Source: Szabonella sp046295215 (lineage in GTDB: Bacteria; Pseudomonadota; Alphaproteobacteria; Rhodobacterales; Rhodobacteraceae). From it: a DNA stretch of 64,000 nucleotides. Shown piece after piece: positions 18,590-26,789 of this stretch; position 1 is the first letter of the stretch; each line of letters begins with the position of its first letter. Under the pieces are notes generated by a model, which was given only the letters and a program-made list of their open reading frames with translations, did no database searches and had not been told where the DNA came from. The position numbers and the translations under genes were made by a program. The DNA is taken from NCBI GenBank assembly GCA_046295215.1, contig JBKBNP010000002.1:1-64000 (forward strand). The letters are read 5' to 3'.

Positions 18590-19648
18590 CTAGGGGGTAT
18601 TTTCTGCGCCTCGCCCGGAACAGACCGGGCAATCCGGGCGCGATTTGACGGCGATCACGCGGGTTTCGGCGAAAAGCGCGTCATGGATCATCAGACGCCC
18701 GCGCAGGCCCTGCCCCGCCCCCGTCAGGTGTTTCACGGCCTCCAGCGCCATCATGGACCCGATCACCCCGGGCAAAGGCCCCGCAACCCCCGCCTCGGCG
18801 CAGGTTGGCACCATGCCCGGTGCGGGCCGGGTCGGAAAGACACATTCATAGCACGGACCACCCCGCGCCGGGTCATAAAGCCCGATCTGGCCTTCCCATT
18901 GGGTGATCGCCCCGGAAATCAGCGGCTTGCCCGCCTCGACGGCCCATCTGTTCACGCTATATCGTGTATCGAAATTGTCCGTGCCATCAAGGATCAGGTC
19001 ATAGTCCGCGATCAGCGCAGCGCTTTCCGCATCCAGCCTGCGGGCATAGGGCAAGACCTCGATAAACGGGTTGACCGCCGTCATCGCCTCGACCGCCGAC
19101 TGCACCTTGGGCAGGCCGATGCTGGAATCGCGGTGGATCACCTGACGTTGCAGGTTGGAATTGTCCACATGGTCGGCGTCGATCACCCCGATCCGCCCCA
19201 CTCCCGCCGCCGCAAGATACAGCAACACCGGGCTGCCAAGCCCCCCCGCCCCCACCACCAGAACGCGCGCCGCCTTCAGGCGCTTCTGCCCCGCGCCGCC
19301 GATTTCGCGCAGCAGGATGTGGCGGGCATAGCGGTCCAGTTCCACCGGAGAAAAGGCCGCTGCGGTGACAGGTGTCGCGGCCTTTGCCTTTGCCGCCGCC
19401 GCCGCCCGCCCCCGCAAAACCCCCAGCCCATAGCGATAGGCCAGAACGGGCACCACCAGCAGGCCCAGTAACAGCCAGGCCCGGAAATCCCCGCCCGTGA
19501 TCCGCGACACCGGGTTGGGCTGCCCCATCAGCGGCGAATGGACCAGCACCAGCAGCGCCCACCAGACCACCGCAATGCCCCCGGCCCCGATCCCCGGGCG
19601 CCAGCGCGACAGGCCAAAGAGGCCCAGAAATCCCAAAATCCCGATCAT
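18590..19648 (-). CDS. ThiF/MoeB/HesA-family adenylyltransferase with N-terminal membrane anchor
   Basis: E1-like enzyme that would adenylate the C-terminal Gly-Gly of a sulfur-carrier protein (MoaD or ThiS). The 352-residue protein starts with two hydrophobic segments (about 1-37 and 57-75), an addition not found in E. coli MoeB. The catalytic domain begins at ELDRYARHILLREIGGAGQK. It has the nucleotide loop VGAGGLGSPVLLYLAAAGVG, the NSNLQRQVIH motif, D-x-G-T-D-N-F, and the zinc Cys pairs CYEC and CPVC near the end. The start overlaps the dut stop (ATGA). It could serve molybdopterin or thiazole synthesis; no moa or thi gene is near. Confidence 0.87.
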   Translation of the reverse strand: MIGILGFLGLFGLSRWRPGIGAGGIAVVWWALLVLVHSPLMGQPNPVSRITGGDFRAWLLLGLLVVPVLAYRYGLGVLRGRAAAAAKAKAATPVTAAAFSPVELDRYARHILLREIGGAGQKRLKAARVLVVGAGGLGSPVLLYLAAAGVGRIGVIDADHVDNSNLQRQVIHRDSSIGLPKVQSAVEAMTAVNPFIEVLPYARRLDAESAALIADYDLILDGTDNFDTRYSVNRWAVEAGKPLISGAITQWEGQIGLYDPARGGPCYECVFPTRPAPGMVPTCAEAGVAGPLPGVIGSMMALEAVKHLTGAGQGLRGRLMIHDALFAETRVIAVKSRPDCPVCSGRGAENTP

Positions 19649-20115
19649 GCCAGCCCGGTCGAGCCAAAGCCGCCCGCGCCCCGCGCGGTGTCGTCGAGGT
19701 CGCCCACAAGCGCGAACCGCGCCTGCATGACCGGGGCCACAATCATCTGCGCAATCCGGTCGCCATGGCGGACGGTGTAGGGTTCTGCCCCCAGATTGAC
19801 CAGCGCCACCCCCAGCGGGCCGCGGTAATCGCTGTCGATGGTGCCGGGCGTGTTCGGCAGGGTGATGCCCCGTTTCAGCGCAAGGCCCGACCGGGGGCGG
19901 ATCTGCGCCTCGTAGCCTTCCGGAATCGCGACCCGCAGCCCGGTCGGACAGATCGCGCGCTGCATGGGCAGAAGAACCATCCCCTCTGCACGCTCATTCT
20001 CGGGAAAGTTGGCGCGGATGTCGGCCCCTGCCGCCCCGGTCGTTTCATACTGCGGCAAGGGCAGGCCGGGATCGGCCCAGCCCTCGCGCAGGATGCGCAC
20101 AACGGGGGCGGTCAT
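19645..20115 (-). CDS. dut: dUTP diphosphatase
   Basis: Hydrolyses dUTP to dUMP, preventing uracil incorporation and feeding thymidylate synthesis. At 156 residues it shows the trimeric dUTPase motifs in order: TGAAGADIRA, IRPRSGLALKRG, TLPNTPGTIDSDYRGPLGV, DRIAQMIVAPV and the C-terminal arm RGAGGFGSTGLA. It overlaps coaBC upstream and the MoeB-like gene downstream by 4 bases each, so the genes are translationally coupled. The coaBC-dut pairing is common in proteobacteria. Confidence 0.97.
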   Translation of the reverse strand: MTAPVVRILREGWADPGLPLPQYETTGAAGADIRANFPENERAEGMVLLPMQRAICPTGLRVAIPEGYEAQIRPRSGLALKRGITLPNTPGTIDSDYRGPLGVALVNLGAEPYTVRHGDRIAQMIVAPVMQARFALVGDLDDTARGAGGFGSTGLA

Positions 20116-21308
20116 CCCAGGGCTCCGGCGATGCGCAGGGCGAGTTTGCGCGCAACCTCGCCCTTGCCCATGCGCGGCCAGTCCTCGGCACCCTTTGCGG
20201 TAATCAAGGTCACGGCATTCTCGGCCCCACCCATGATGCCGGTGGCGGGGCTCACGTCATTGGCCACGATCCAGTCGCAACCCTTGCGGGCGCGTTTGGC
20301 GGTGGCATGGGCGATCACATTCTCGGTCTCGGCGGCGAAACCGACGACCAGCGCGGGGCGGTTGCCCGCCCTGGAAACCATGGCCAGAATATCTGGATTC
20401 TCGGCAAATTCGAGGCTGGGGGCCGCGCCCGAAGCGCCCTTTTTCATCTTTTGCGCGCCTTCATTGACCACCCGCCAATCGGCCACCGCCGCCGCCATCA
20501 CCGCCGCGTCGGCGGGCAAGGCCGCCTCCACCGCCGCCAGCATCTGACACGCGGTTTCCACAGGCACCACCGTCACGCCCGCAGGGGGCGGCACGGTCGC
20601 GGGGCCGGTCACGAAAGTCACCCGCGCCCCCAGATCGCGCAGCGCGGCAGCAATCGCCGACCCCTGCGCGCCCGAGGAGCGGTTGGCAATATAACGCACC
20701 GGGTCGATCGGTTCATGCGTGGGACCGGATGTCACCAACACATGCCGCCCCGAGAGCGGCCCCTTTCCCACCAGCAGCGCCTCGATGGCCGCGACAATCT
20801 CCAGCGGTTCCGCCATCCGGCCCGGTCCGTATTCGCCACAGGCCATGTCGCCTTCATTCGGGCCGACCACGGCCACGCCATCACCGCGCAGAACGGCGAG
20901 ATTGCGCTGCGTCGCCGGATGGTCCCACATCCGCACATTCATTGCAGGCGCGACCAGAACCGGCGTGTCGGTCGCCAGCAGAAGGGTGGAGGCCAGATCA
21001 TCCGCCCGTCCCTGCGCCATCCTGGCCATCAGGTCGGCGGTAGCCGGGGCGACCACGATCAGATCGGCGGAACGGGAAAGCTGGATATGCCCCATCTCCG
21101 CCTCGGCGGTCAGGTCGAACAGATCCTGATGCACCTTCGCGCCGGCCAGTGCTGCCACGGAAAGCGGCGTCACGAACTCCGCCCCCGCCCGCGTCAGAAC
21201 CGGCGTGACGGCTGCCCCGCGTTCGCGCAGGCGTCGGATCAGATCCAGCCCCTTATAGGCCGCGATGCCCCCGCCGAGGATCAGAAGTATCCGCTTGTCC
21301 GACAGCAT
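20112..21308 (-). CDS. coaBC: Bifunctional phosphopantothenoylcysteine synthetase/decarboxylase CoaBC
   Basis: Carries out two consecutive steps of coenzyme A synthesis. The N-terminal flavoprotein decarboxylase (about 1-185) has GGGIAAYKG, the His-bearing GHIQLSRSADLIVVAPATA, PAMNVRMW and the Cys-containing GDMACGEYGPGRM. The C-terminal synthetase begins at GRHVLVTSGPTHEPIDPVRY, has ANRSSGAQG and AAAVADWRV, and the lysine-rich KMKKG. Length (398) is typical. It heads the coaBC-dut run, 77 bases after the ChaN-like gene. Confidence 0.97.
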   Translation of the reverse strand: MLSDKRILLILGGGIAAYKGLDLIRRLRERGAAVTPVLTRAGAEFVTPLSVAALAGAKVHQDLFDLTAEAEMGHIQLSRSADLIVVAPATADLMARMAQGRADDLASTLLLATDTPVLVAPAMNVRMWDHPATQRNLAVLRGDGVAVVGPNEGDMACGEYGPGRMAEPLEIVAAIEALLVGKGPLSGRHVLVTSGPTHEPIDPVRYIANRSSGAQGSAIAAALRDLGARVTFVTGPATVPPPAGVTVVPVETACQMLAAVEAALPADAAVMAAAVADWRVVNEGAQKMKKGASGAAPSLEFAENPDILAMVSRAGNRPALVVGFAAETENVIAHATAKRARKGCDWIVANDVSPATGIMGGAENAVTLITAKGAEDWPRMGKGEVARKLALRIAGALG

Positions 21309-21385
21309 CCGCGTCCCCTCATGCCTCAGGATGGTCCAGCTTTACGGGTCTGCGGGCACGAACTCAACAGGCTCGGCCCGGACCG

Positions 21386-22192
21386 TCATCCACCGCTGAA
21401 GGCAGCGCAGGGGTCGTCCCGCTCTGCCGGTTGGGTGACGATCCACAGATCGAAAGGTTGGGGGCCTTCGGCAGGGGCCTCCAGTTGCCCGACAGACAGA
21501 ACCGAAACCGAGGGTGCGGCACGGGCCAGATAGGCCGGCATCCCCCGATTCCGGTCAGCGTGACCCGACCCGGCAATCACCACGACCGGCCCACCGGTTT
21601 CCGCCAGTGCCTGAAGCGCCATGCGCGAAAAGGCCGCATCGCGCAGCGCCTGAGCCGCCACCATGCCGGGCAGCATCGCTTCGGGCAGGGCATTGCAATG
21701 GGCGATTTGTTGTTCGGCTTCGCGCAGGGTTTGCAGATCGGCGGGCAGCGGTATGTCCAGCCCGTAGAGGGCAGCATCGGCACCGAACACCGCCGCCGCA
21801 CCCTCGGTCATCGCCCGGCGCACCTCGGCGCGTGGCAGGGCGGCCCCGAAGATGACGGCGTCGGGCGCTGCAACGAATATCGGATGGTAGAGCGAAAATT
21901 CCGGCCAGCCGGTTCCGTTCCAGCCCAGCGCAGCCTCCAGCGCCGCTGCGTCCTGACGCGGCACACCGTCTACGCGCGCGGCCTGATCAGGCCCGATCAT
22001 CTCGAATACAAGTGCTGTCGGACGGATCGCGGCAACGGCCACTTCCTGATGGCGGTGATGCGCCGGGTTGTCGTGAACCTCACCAAGAATGACAATCTGC
22101 GCTGGCGGCAGATGCGACAGGTCGGCGGACATTACCTCGGAGGCAGCGACAGGCTGGCCCAGCAAGACAAAAAGCGGAATCAGACGGATCAT
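21386..22192 (-). CDS. ChaN-like exported protein
   Basis: A 268-residue protein with an N-terminal signal peptide (MIRLIPLFVLLGQPVAAS) and the ChaN/DUF399 core: IVILGEVHDNPAHHRHQ, ALVFEMIGPDQA, and near the end GSGHADRNRGMPAYL. ChaN-type proteins, some of which bind haem, belong to the EreA/Tiki-like superfamily. No lipobox Cys is seen, so it is probably soluble periplasmic rather than a lipoprotein. The start overlaps the rpoH stop (ATGA), giving co-expression with this alternative sigma factor. Function is otherwise unassigned. Confidence 0.8.
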   Translation of the reverse strand: MIRLIPLFVLLGQPVAASEVMSADLSHLPPAQIVILGEVHDNPAHHRHQEVAVAAIRPTALVFEMIGPDQAARVDGVPRQDAAALEAALGWNGTGWPEFSLYHPIFVAAPDAVIFGAALPRAEVRRAMTEGAAAVFGADAALYGLDIPLPADLQTLREAEQQIAHCNALPEAMLPGMVAAQALRDAAFSRMALQALAETGGPVVVIAGSGHADRNRGMPAYLARAAPSVSVLSVGQLEAPAEGPQPFDLWIVTQPAERDDPCAAFSGG

Positions 22193-23067
22193 GCCAGAAA
22201 GTGATGCACTTCTCGCGACTGGGCTTCAAGACTGCGGCGCATCTTGGCGAAGGCCGCCGCTTCGAGTTGTCGCACGCGCTCCTTCGAAAGGCCCAACTCG
22301 TCGCCAAGGCTTTCCAGGGTCCGGCCATTCTCGCGCAGCTTGCGCTCGGTCACGATGAACCTTTCGCGGGCGTTCAGCGTCCCCATTGCGGCCACCAGCC
22401 AGTCGCGCAGCCGCGCGGTGTCATGGTCGCCCTCCACCAGTTCGGCGGCCTGCACACTGTCATCTTCCAGCGCGTCGATCCATTCGCGCCCCTCATCCTC
22501 GGTCGATTGCGTGGCGTTGAGCGAATAATCCGACCCCGAAAGCCGGCCCTCCATCATCTCCACATCCGCCAGGGGCACGCCGATTTCAGAGGCGATCTTC
22601 TCGCGCAACTGATGACCATCGAGGTTTTCTCCCGCCGCCGAGGCCTCGCGTTCCAGCTTGGCCTGAACCCGGCGCAGGTTGAAAAACAACGCCTTCTGGC
22701 TGGAGGTAGACCCGGTGCGCACCATCGACCAGTTGCGCATCACATAGTCCTGGATCGAGGCCTTGATCCACCAGACCGCATAGGTCGAAAACCGCACGCC
22801 CCTGTCCGGGTCGAACTTGTCGGCGGCCTTCATCAGCCCGAGGCTCGCCTCCTGGATCAGGTCATTCATCGGGGCGCCATAGCGCCGAAACTTTGCCGCC
22901 ATGGAAATCGCAAGCCGCATATAGGCCGTGATGAGCCGGTGCAGCGCCTGTTCATCGCGGTGGTCGCGCCAGGCGAAAGCCAGTTTCAATTCGGTCTCGG
23001 CATCCAGAAGCTCCGCCTTCATCGCGCGGCGGGACATGGTCTGGTCGTTGTATCCGTCGAACGCCAT
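22189..23067 (-). CDS. rpoH: Alternative sigma factor RpoH (sigma-32; RpoHII-like)
   Basis: Directs RNA polymerase to heat-shock or oxidative-stress promoters. The 292-residue protein has region 2 (ITAYMRLAISMAAKFRRYGA, LIQEASLGLMKAADKFDPDRG, YAVWWIKASIQDYVMRNWS), the RpoH box SQKALFFNLRR and region 4 (LGLSKERVRQLEAAAFAKM). The opening MAFDGYNDQTMSRRAMKAELLDAETELKLA resembles, as I recall, the RpoHII branch of Rhodobacter, which works with RpoE in the singlet-oxygen response; that sub-assignment is tentative. Its stop overlaps the ChaN-like gene. A 74-base region separates it from divergent cobU. Confidence 0.93.
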   Translation of the reverse strand: MAFDGYNDQTMSRRAMKAELLDAETELKLAFAWRDHRDEQALHRLITAYMRLAISMAAKFRRYGAPMNDLIQEASLGLMKAADKFDPDRGVRFSTYAVWWIKASIQDYVMRNWSMVRTGSTSSQKALFFNLRRVQAKLEREASAAGENLDGHQLREKIASEIGVPLADVEMMEGRLSGSDYSLNATQSTEDEGREWIDALEDDSVQAAELVEGDHDTARLRDWLVAAMGTLNARERFIVTERKLRENGRTLESLGDELGLSKERVRQLEAAAFAKMRRSLEAQSREVHHFLA

Positions 23068-23141
23068 CTTACCCCCTGTCAGCTTCCCTGCTGGTTCGGT
23101 ATGGCTTACGCATCAGGTCGGAAAACGGATCAAAACACCTC

Positions 23142-23690
23142 ATGGCAGATACAGAAATTCCGACGGGCTGCGCGACTGCACGTCTGACAGTGGTGACAGG
23201 CGGGGCGCGTTCGGGCAAATCACGCTTTGCTGAGGGTCTGGTGCGCGCGACCGGTCGGTCTGCGGTCTATATCGCGACGGCCGAGGCCTGGGATGACGAG
23301 ATGCGCGCCCGCATCGACGCCCACCGGACTGATCGGGGGGAGGGCTGGCAAACCGTCGAGGCCCCGCTGGATCTGGCGGGCGCGCTTGGCCGGGCAACAG
23401 CGGACCAGACCGTGCTGGTTGATTGCGCGACGCTCTGGCTGACAAATGCAATGCTTGCAGAGCGTGACATTGCACAGGAAACCGACCGCCTGCTGGCAGC
23501 CCTCGGTGACTGTCGCGCCCTGGTGGTGGTGGTCACGAATGAGGTCGGCTGGTCCGTCGTGCCGGAGAACGCGCTGGCCCGGCGGTTCCGTGACGAACAG
23601 GGCCGACTCAACCAGCGTCTTGCGGCGGCGGCGGGCCGCGTCGCTTTGGTGGTTGCGGGGCTGCCGCTCTGGCTCAAGAGGGGCGAATGA
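23142..23690 (+). CDS. cobU: Bifunctional adenosylcobinamide kinase / cobinamide-phosphate guanylyltransferase
   Basis: CobU/CobP phosphorylates adenosylcobinamide and adds GMP in assembly of the cobalamin nucleotide loop. The 182-residue protein has the P-loop VVTGGARSGKS (about 17-27), IATAEAWDDEMRARIDAHR (including the His position guanylylated in homologues), DCATLWLTN and the family block VTNEVGWSVVPENALARRFRD. It overlaps the next gene, a phosphatase, by 4 bases. No other cobalamin gene lies nearby, and the 74-base leader is too short for a B12 riboswitch. Confidence 0.95.
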   Translation: MADTEIPTGCATARLTVVTGGARSGKSRFAEGLVRATGRSAVYIATAEAWDDEMRARIDAHRTDRGEGWQTVEAPLDLAGALGRATADQTVLVDCATLWLTNAMLAERDIAQETDRLLAALGDCRALVVVVTNEVGWSVVPENALARRFRDEQGRLNQRLAAAAGRVALVVAGLPLWLKRGE

Positions 23691-24253
23691 GACGGTTGTT
23701 CTGGGTCCGGCACGGACCCACCCATGCGAAAGGCATGGTCGGCTGGACCGACCTGCCGGCCGACCTCTCCGACGCTTCGGCCCTTGCCCGTCTGTCGCAG
23801 GCGCTGCCGGACGCCCCCGTCATCTCGTCTGACCTGTCTCGCGCCATTGCCACCGCCGATGCCATTGCAGCGGGCCGCCCCCGGCTGCCGCATGACCCTG
23901 CCTTGCGGGAGATCCACTTCGGTGACTGGGAAATGCAGCACCACACAGCCATCCGGGACCAGTCGCTGTTGCGCGCCTTCTGGGACCAGCCCGGCGATGT
24001 CGCCCCCCCCGGCGGCGAAAGCTGGAATGCCGTGGCGGCGCGGGTCAATGCAGGCGTGGACCGTCTGCTTGCCGCCCATCCGGGTGATCTGATCCTTGTT
24101 GCCCATTTCGCCGTGATCCTGACGCAGGTGCAACGCGCCCTCGGCATTGCTCCCTACGAAGCCTTTGGCCACCGGATCGACAATCTGTCCCTGACCGAGC
24201 TTGCCCTTGAACCGAAAGGATGGACGGCTGCGCGGATCAATCACATTCCGTGA
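23687..24253 (+). CDS. Histidine phosphatase family protein (possible alpha-ribazole phosphatase, CobC-like)
   Basis: A 188-residue phosphoglycerate-mutase-type phosphatase. The catalytic RHG tripeptide is in LFWVRHGPTH (about 8-10). Further markers are SSDLSRAIATADAI, the Glu-bearing LREIHFGDWE and the second His in LILVAHFAVI. Translational coupling to cobU (ATGA overlap) suggests alpha-ribazole-5'-phosphate phosphatase, a step of the same nucleotide-loop pathway. The family is broad and sequence alone does not fix the substrate. Confidence 0.8.
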   Translation: MRRLFWVRHGPTHAKGMVGWTDLPADLSDASALARLSQALPDAPVISSDLSRAIATADAIAAGRPRLPHDPALREIHFGDWEMQHHTAIRDQSLLRAFWDQPGDVAPPGGESWNAVAARVNAGVDRLLAAHPGDLILVAHFAVILTQVQRALGIAPYEAFGHRIDNLSLTELALEPKGWTAARINHIP

Positions 24254-24334
24254 TGGACCACAGCACAAACCGTCATTTCCCTTGGTGCAGGGCGCTTGCT
24301 AGGTCTGGCCCCAGTCAGGATGAAAGGGCAGAGC

Positions 24335-25204
24335 ATGTATGAACTCGCCATAGGCGACCGCAGCTATTCCAGTTGGTCGCTGCGCGGCTGGCTGCTGTTC
24401 GATGCGTTCGGCATCCCCGTGCGCAGCCGCAAGGCGCGCCTCTATTCCGACGAGCTGCCCGCTTTGCTGCGCGATTTCGCCCCGGCGCGCACCGTGCCCG
24501 CGCTGCGGCTGGAGGATGGCACGGTCATCCCCGACAGCATCGCCATCGCCGAAGAACTTGCCTCGCGCCACCCCGAGGCCGGGATCTGGCCTGCCGACCC
24601 CAGGGCGCGGGGCGTAGCCCGCGCGCTCGTCGCCGAAATGCATGCAGGCTTCACCGCGCTGCGCAGCCATTGCCCGATGAACCTGCGCGTCAGCTACACC
24701 CGATGTGACCCTTCCGAGGCGGTGCTGGCCGATGTTGCGCGGGTGGACCTGCTCTGGACCTGGGTACGGCAGCAGACGGGAACAACCGGCCCATGGCTCT
24801 GCGGGAATTACTCGGCGGCGGATGTGTTCTTCGCGCCGGTTGCCGCCCGTATCGCCTCCTACAACCTTCGCGCAGGCGCTGAAGCCATGAACTATGTTGC
24901 GGCGCAACTGTCCCATCCCTCCTTCCGCCGTTGGCGCGCGATGGGCTGGGCCGAAGGCGCGGATCAGCCGTTCTACCGGCGCGACTGGCCGCAGCGCCTC
25001 TGGCCCGGTCCGGCGTCGCTTCAGGCGGAGGCCCTTGACCATGGTCCCTCCGTCAACAGCCTCTGCCCCTATTCCGGCGATCCCGTGACGCATTTCATGC
25101 AGGCAGGCGGCCGCGTCTGGGGTTTCTGCAACGCCTTTTGCCGCGACAAGACCCTGGCCGACCCGGAGGCCTGGCCAGCCTTCATGGCCATTTACCAGTC
25201 GTAA
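24335..25204 (+). CDS. Glutathione S-transferase family protein with Cys-rich C-terminal extension
   Basis: About the first 220 residues form a GST: thioredoxin-fold start YELAIGDRSYSSWSLRGWL with Ser/Arg at the glutathione site, TVPALRLEDGTVIPDSIAIAE, then the all-alpha domain ending RRWRAMGWAEG. The last 50 residues are not part of a standard GST: NSLCPYSGDPVTHF, GGRVWGFCNAFCRDKT, ADPEAWPAF. The spacing (C, then G-x-P-V, then G-F-C-x3-C, then D-P) resembles YHS/TRASH-type metal-binding modules. I chose ATG 24335 (MYELAIGD), where the GST fold begins, over ATG 24320 and an upstream start. The total is 289 residues. Confidence 0.85.
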   Translation: MYELAIGDRSYSSWSLRGWLLFDAFGIPVRSRKARLYSDELPALLRDFAPARTVPALRLEDGTVIPDSIAIAEELASRHPEAGIWPADPRARGVARALVAEMHAGFTALRSHCPMNLRVSYTRCDPSEAVLADVARVDLLWTWVRQQTGTTGPWLCGNYSAADVFFAPVAARIASYNLRAGAEAMNYVAAQLSHPSFRRWRAMGWAEGADQPFYRRDWPQRLWPGPASLQAEALDHGPSVNSLCPYSGDPVTHFMQAGGRVWGFCNAFCRDKTLADPEAWPAFMAIYQS

Positions 25205-25257
25205 ACCTTTGCCCTGCTATTCGTTAACCAAAATGAATGGCAGGAGACGGGGACAGC

Positions 25258-26778
25258 ATGATCGCAAGCGCCTTTACGGTCGCCTTCGAAGGGGTGGAGG
25301 CGCGGCAGGTCGAGGTGCAATGCGCGGTCACGGCGGGCCTGCCGGCCTTCGGCATCGTGGGCCTGCCCGACAAGGCGGTAAGCGAGGCGCGGGAACGGGT
25401 CCGCGCCGCACTTTCGTCAATGTCCATCGCGCTGCCAGCCAAGCGCATCACGGTCAACCTTTCCCCCGCCGATCTGCCGAAGGAAGGGTCGCATTTCGAC
25501 CTGCCGATCGCGCTGGCCCTGCTCTGTGCGCTGGATGTGCTGCCCCGTGATGCCGCAGCGTCGGTCGTCGCCCTTGGCGAGCTGTCCCTCGACGGACGGC
25601 TGATCCCGGTTGCGGGCGCGCTGCCCGCCGCCATGGCCGCCGCCGAGGCCGAGCGCGCCCTTCTCTGCCCCGCCGCTTGCGGGGCGGAGGCCGCCTGGGT
25701 CGGTGCGACACAGGTTCTGGGTGCCGCCACATTGACGGATGTCCTGCGGCATTTCACAGGGCAGTCTCCGATTTCCCCGGCCGAGGCTGGCGAAATTGCC
25801 CTGCCCCCGTTCGAGCGCGACCTGCGGGACGTCAAAGGGCAGGAACGCGCCAAGAGAGCCTTGGAAATAGCGGCTTCGGGGCGGCATCACATGCTGCTCG
25901 TGGGCGCGCCGGGATCCGGAAAATCCATGCTCGCGTCCCGGCTTCCAGGCATCATGCCACCTCTTTCAGCTGCCGAAGCTCTGGAAACATCGATGATCCA
26001 CTCGCTCGCGGGACTCCTCAACGAAGGGGGAATTTCCCGCGCACGCCCGTTTTGCGAACCGCATCATACCGCCTCGATGGCGGCCATTGTGGGGGGCGGG
26101 CGGGGCGCGCGACCCGGCCAGATCAGCCTTGCCCATAATGGCGTGCTGTTCATGGACGAGTTTCCCGAGTTTCCCCGCGCCGTGCTGGAAACCCTGCGCC
26201 AGCCCATCGAGACGGGCGAGGTCGTGGTGGCGCGGGCCAATGCCCATATCCGCTATCCCTGCCGTTTCCTGCTGGTGGCTGCCGCGAACCCCTGCAAATG
26301 CGGCTATCTGGCGGATGCTTCGCGGGCCTGCGCCCGTGTGCCGATCTGCGGCGAGGATTACCTTGGCCGGATATCGGGGCCATTGATGGACCGGTTCGAC
26401 CTGCGGGTCGAGGTTCCGCCGGTGGCCTATACCGATCTCGACCTGCCCGCATCAGGTGATTCCTCGGCAACCATCGCCGAACGTGTCGCCACGGCGCGCA
26501 ACCGGCAATCCGCGCGTTTTGCCGGTCATGCCAGCGTGCGCGTGAACGCCGAAGCCGAAGGCAGGCTGCTTGAGGAGATCGCGACCCCCGACGCAGAAGG
26601 GCGCGCACTTCTGACGCTGGTGGCGGAACGCTTCGGCCTCTCGGCGCGTGGCTATCACCGGATCCTGCGGGTCGCGCGGACGATTGCCGACCTCGACGCC
26701 TCCACGGATGTCCGCAAACCCCATGTTGCCGAGGCCGTCAGCTACCGGCTCGCCATCGGACGCGCCGGTCAGGGATAA
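25258..26778 (+). CDS. YifB/ComM family Mg-chelatase-like AAA+ ATPase
   Basis: A 506-residue AAA+ protein. In naturally competent bacteria ComM is a helicase that promotes branch migration during integration of incoming DNA. Visible parts are an N-terminal Lon-protease-like fold (GLPAFGIVGLPDKAVSEARERVRAAL; LSPADLPKEGSHFDLPIA), Walker A GAPGSGKSMLASRLPG, Walker B VLFMDEFPEF, the Cys-containing ANPCKCGYL loop, sensor region PLMDRFDLRVEV and a C-terminal helical lid. ATG 25258 matches the usual start; ATG 25237 is in frame but less likely. TTAACCAA at 25224-25231 lies 26 bases upstream. Confidence 0.93.
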   Translation: MIASAFTVAFEGVEARQVEVQCAVTAGLPAFGIVGLPDKAVSEARERVRAALSSMSIALPAKRITVNLSPADLPKEGSHFDLPIALALLCALDVLPRDAAASVVALGELSLDGRLIPVAGALPAAMAAAEAERALLCPAACGAEAAWVGATQVLGAATLTDVLRHFTGQSPISPAEAGEIALPPFERDLRDVKGQERAKRALEIAASGRHHMLLVGAPGSGKSMLASRLPGIMPPLSAAEALETSMIHSLAGLLNEGGISRARPFCEPHHTASMAAIVGGGRGARPGQISLAHNGVLFMDEFPEFPRAVLETLRQPIETGEVVVARANAHIRYPCRFLLVAAANPCKCGYLADASRACARVPICGEDYLGRISGPLMDRFDLRVEVPPVAYTDLDLPASGDSSATIAERVATARNRQSARFAGHASVRVNAEAEGRLLEEIATPDAEGRALLTLVAERFGLSARGYHRILRVARTIADLDASTDVRKPHVAEAVSYRLAIGRAGQG

Positions 26779-26789
26779 TGCAATCCGAA

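Noticed and set aside
23068..23141. Cobalamin riboswitch upstream of cobU
   Set aside because: The 74-base intergenic region is too short and shows no B12-box-like sequence.
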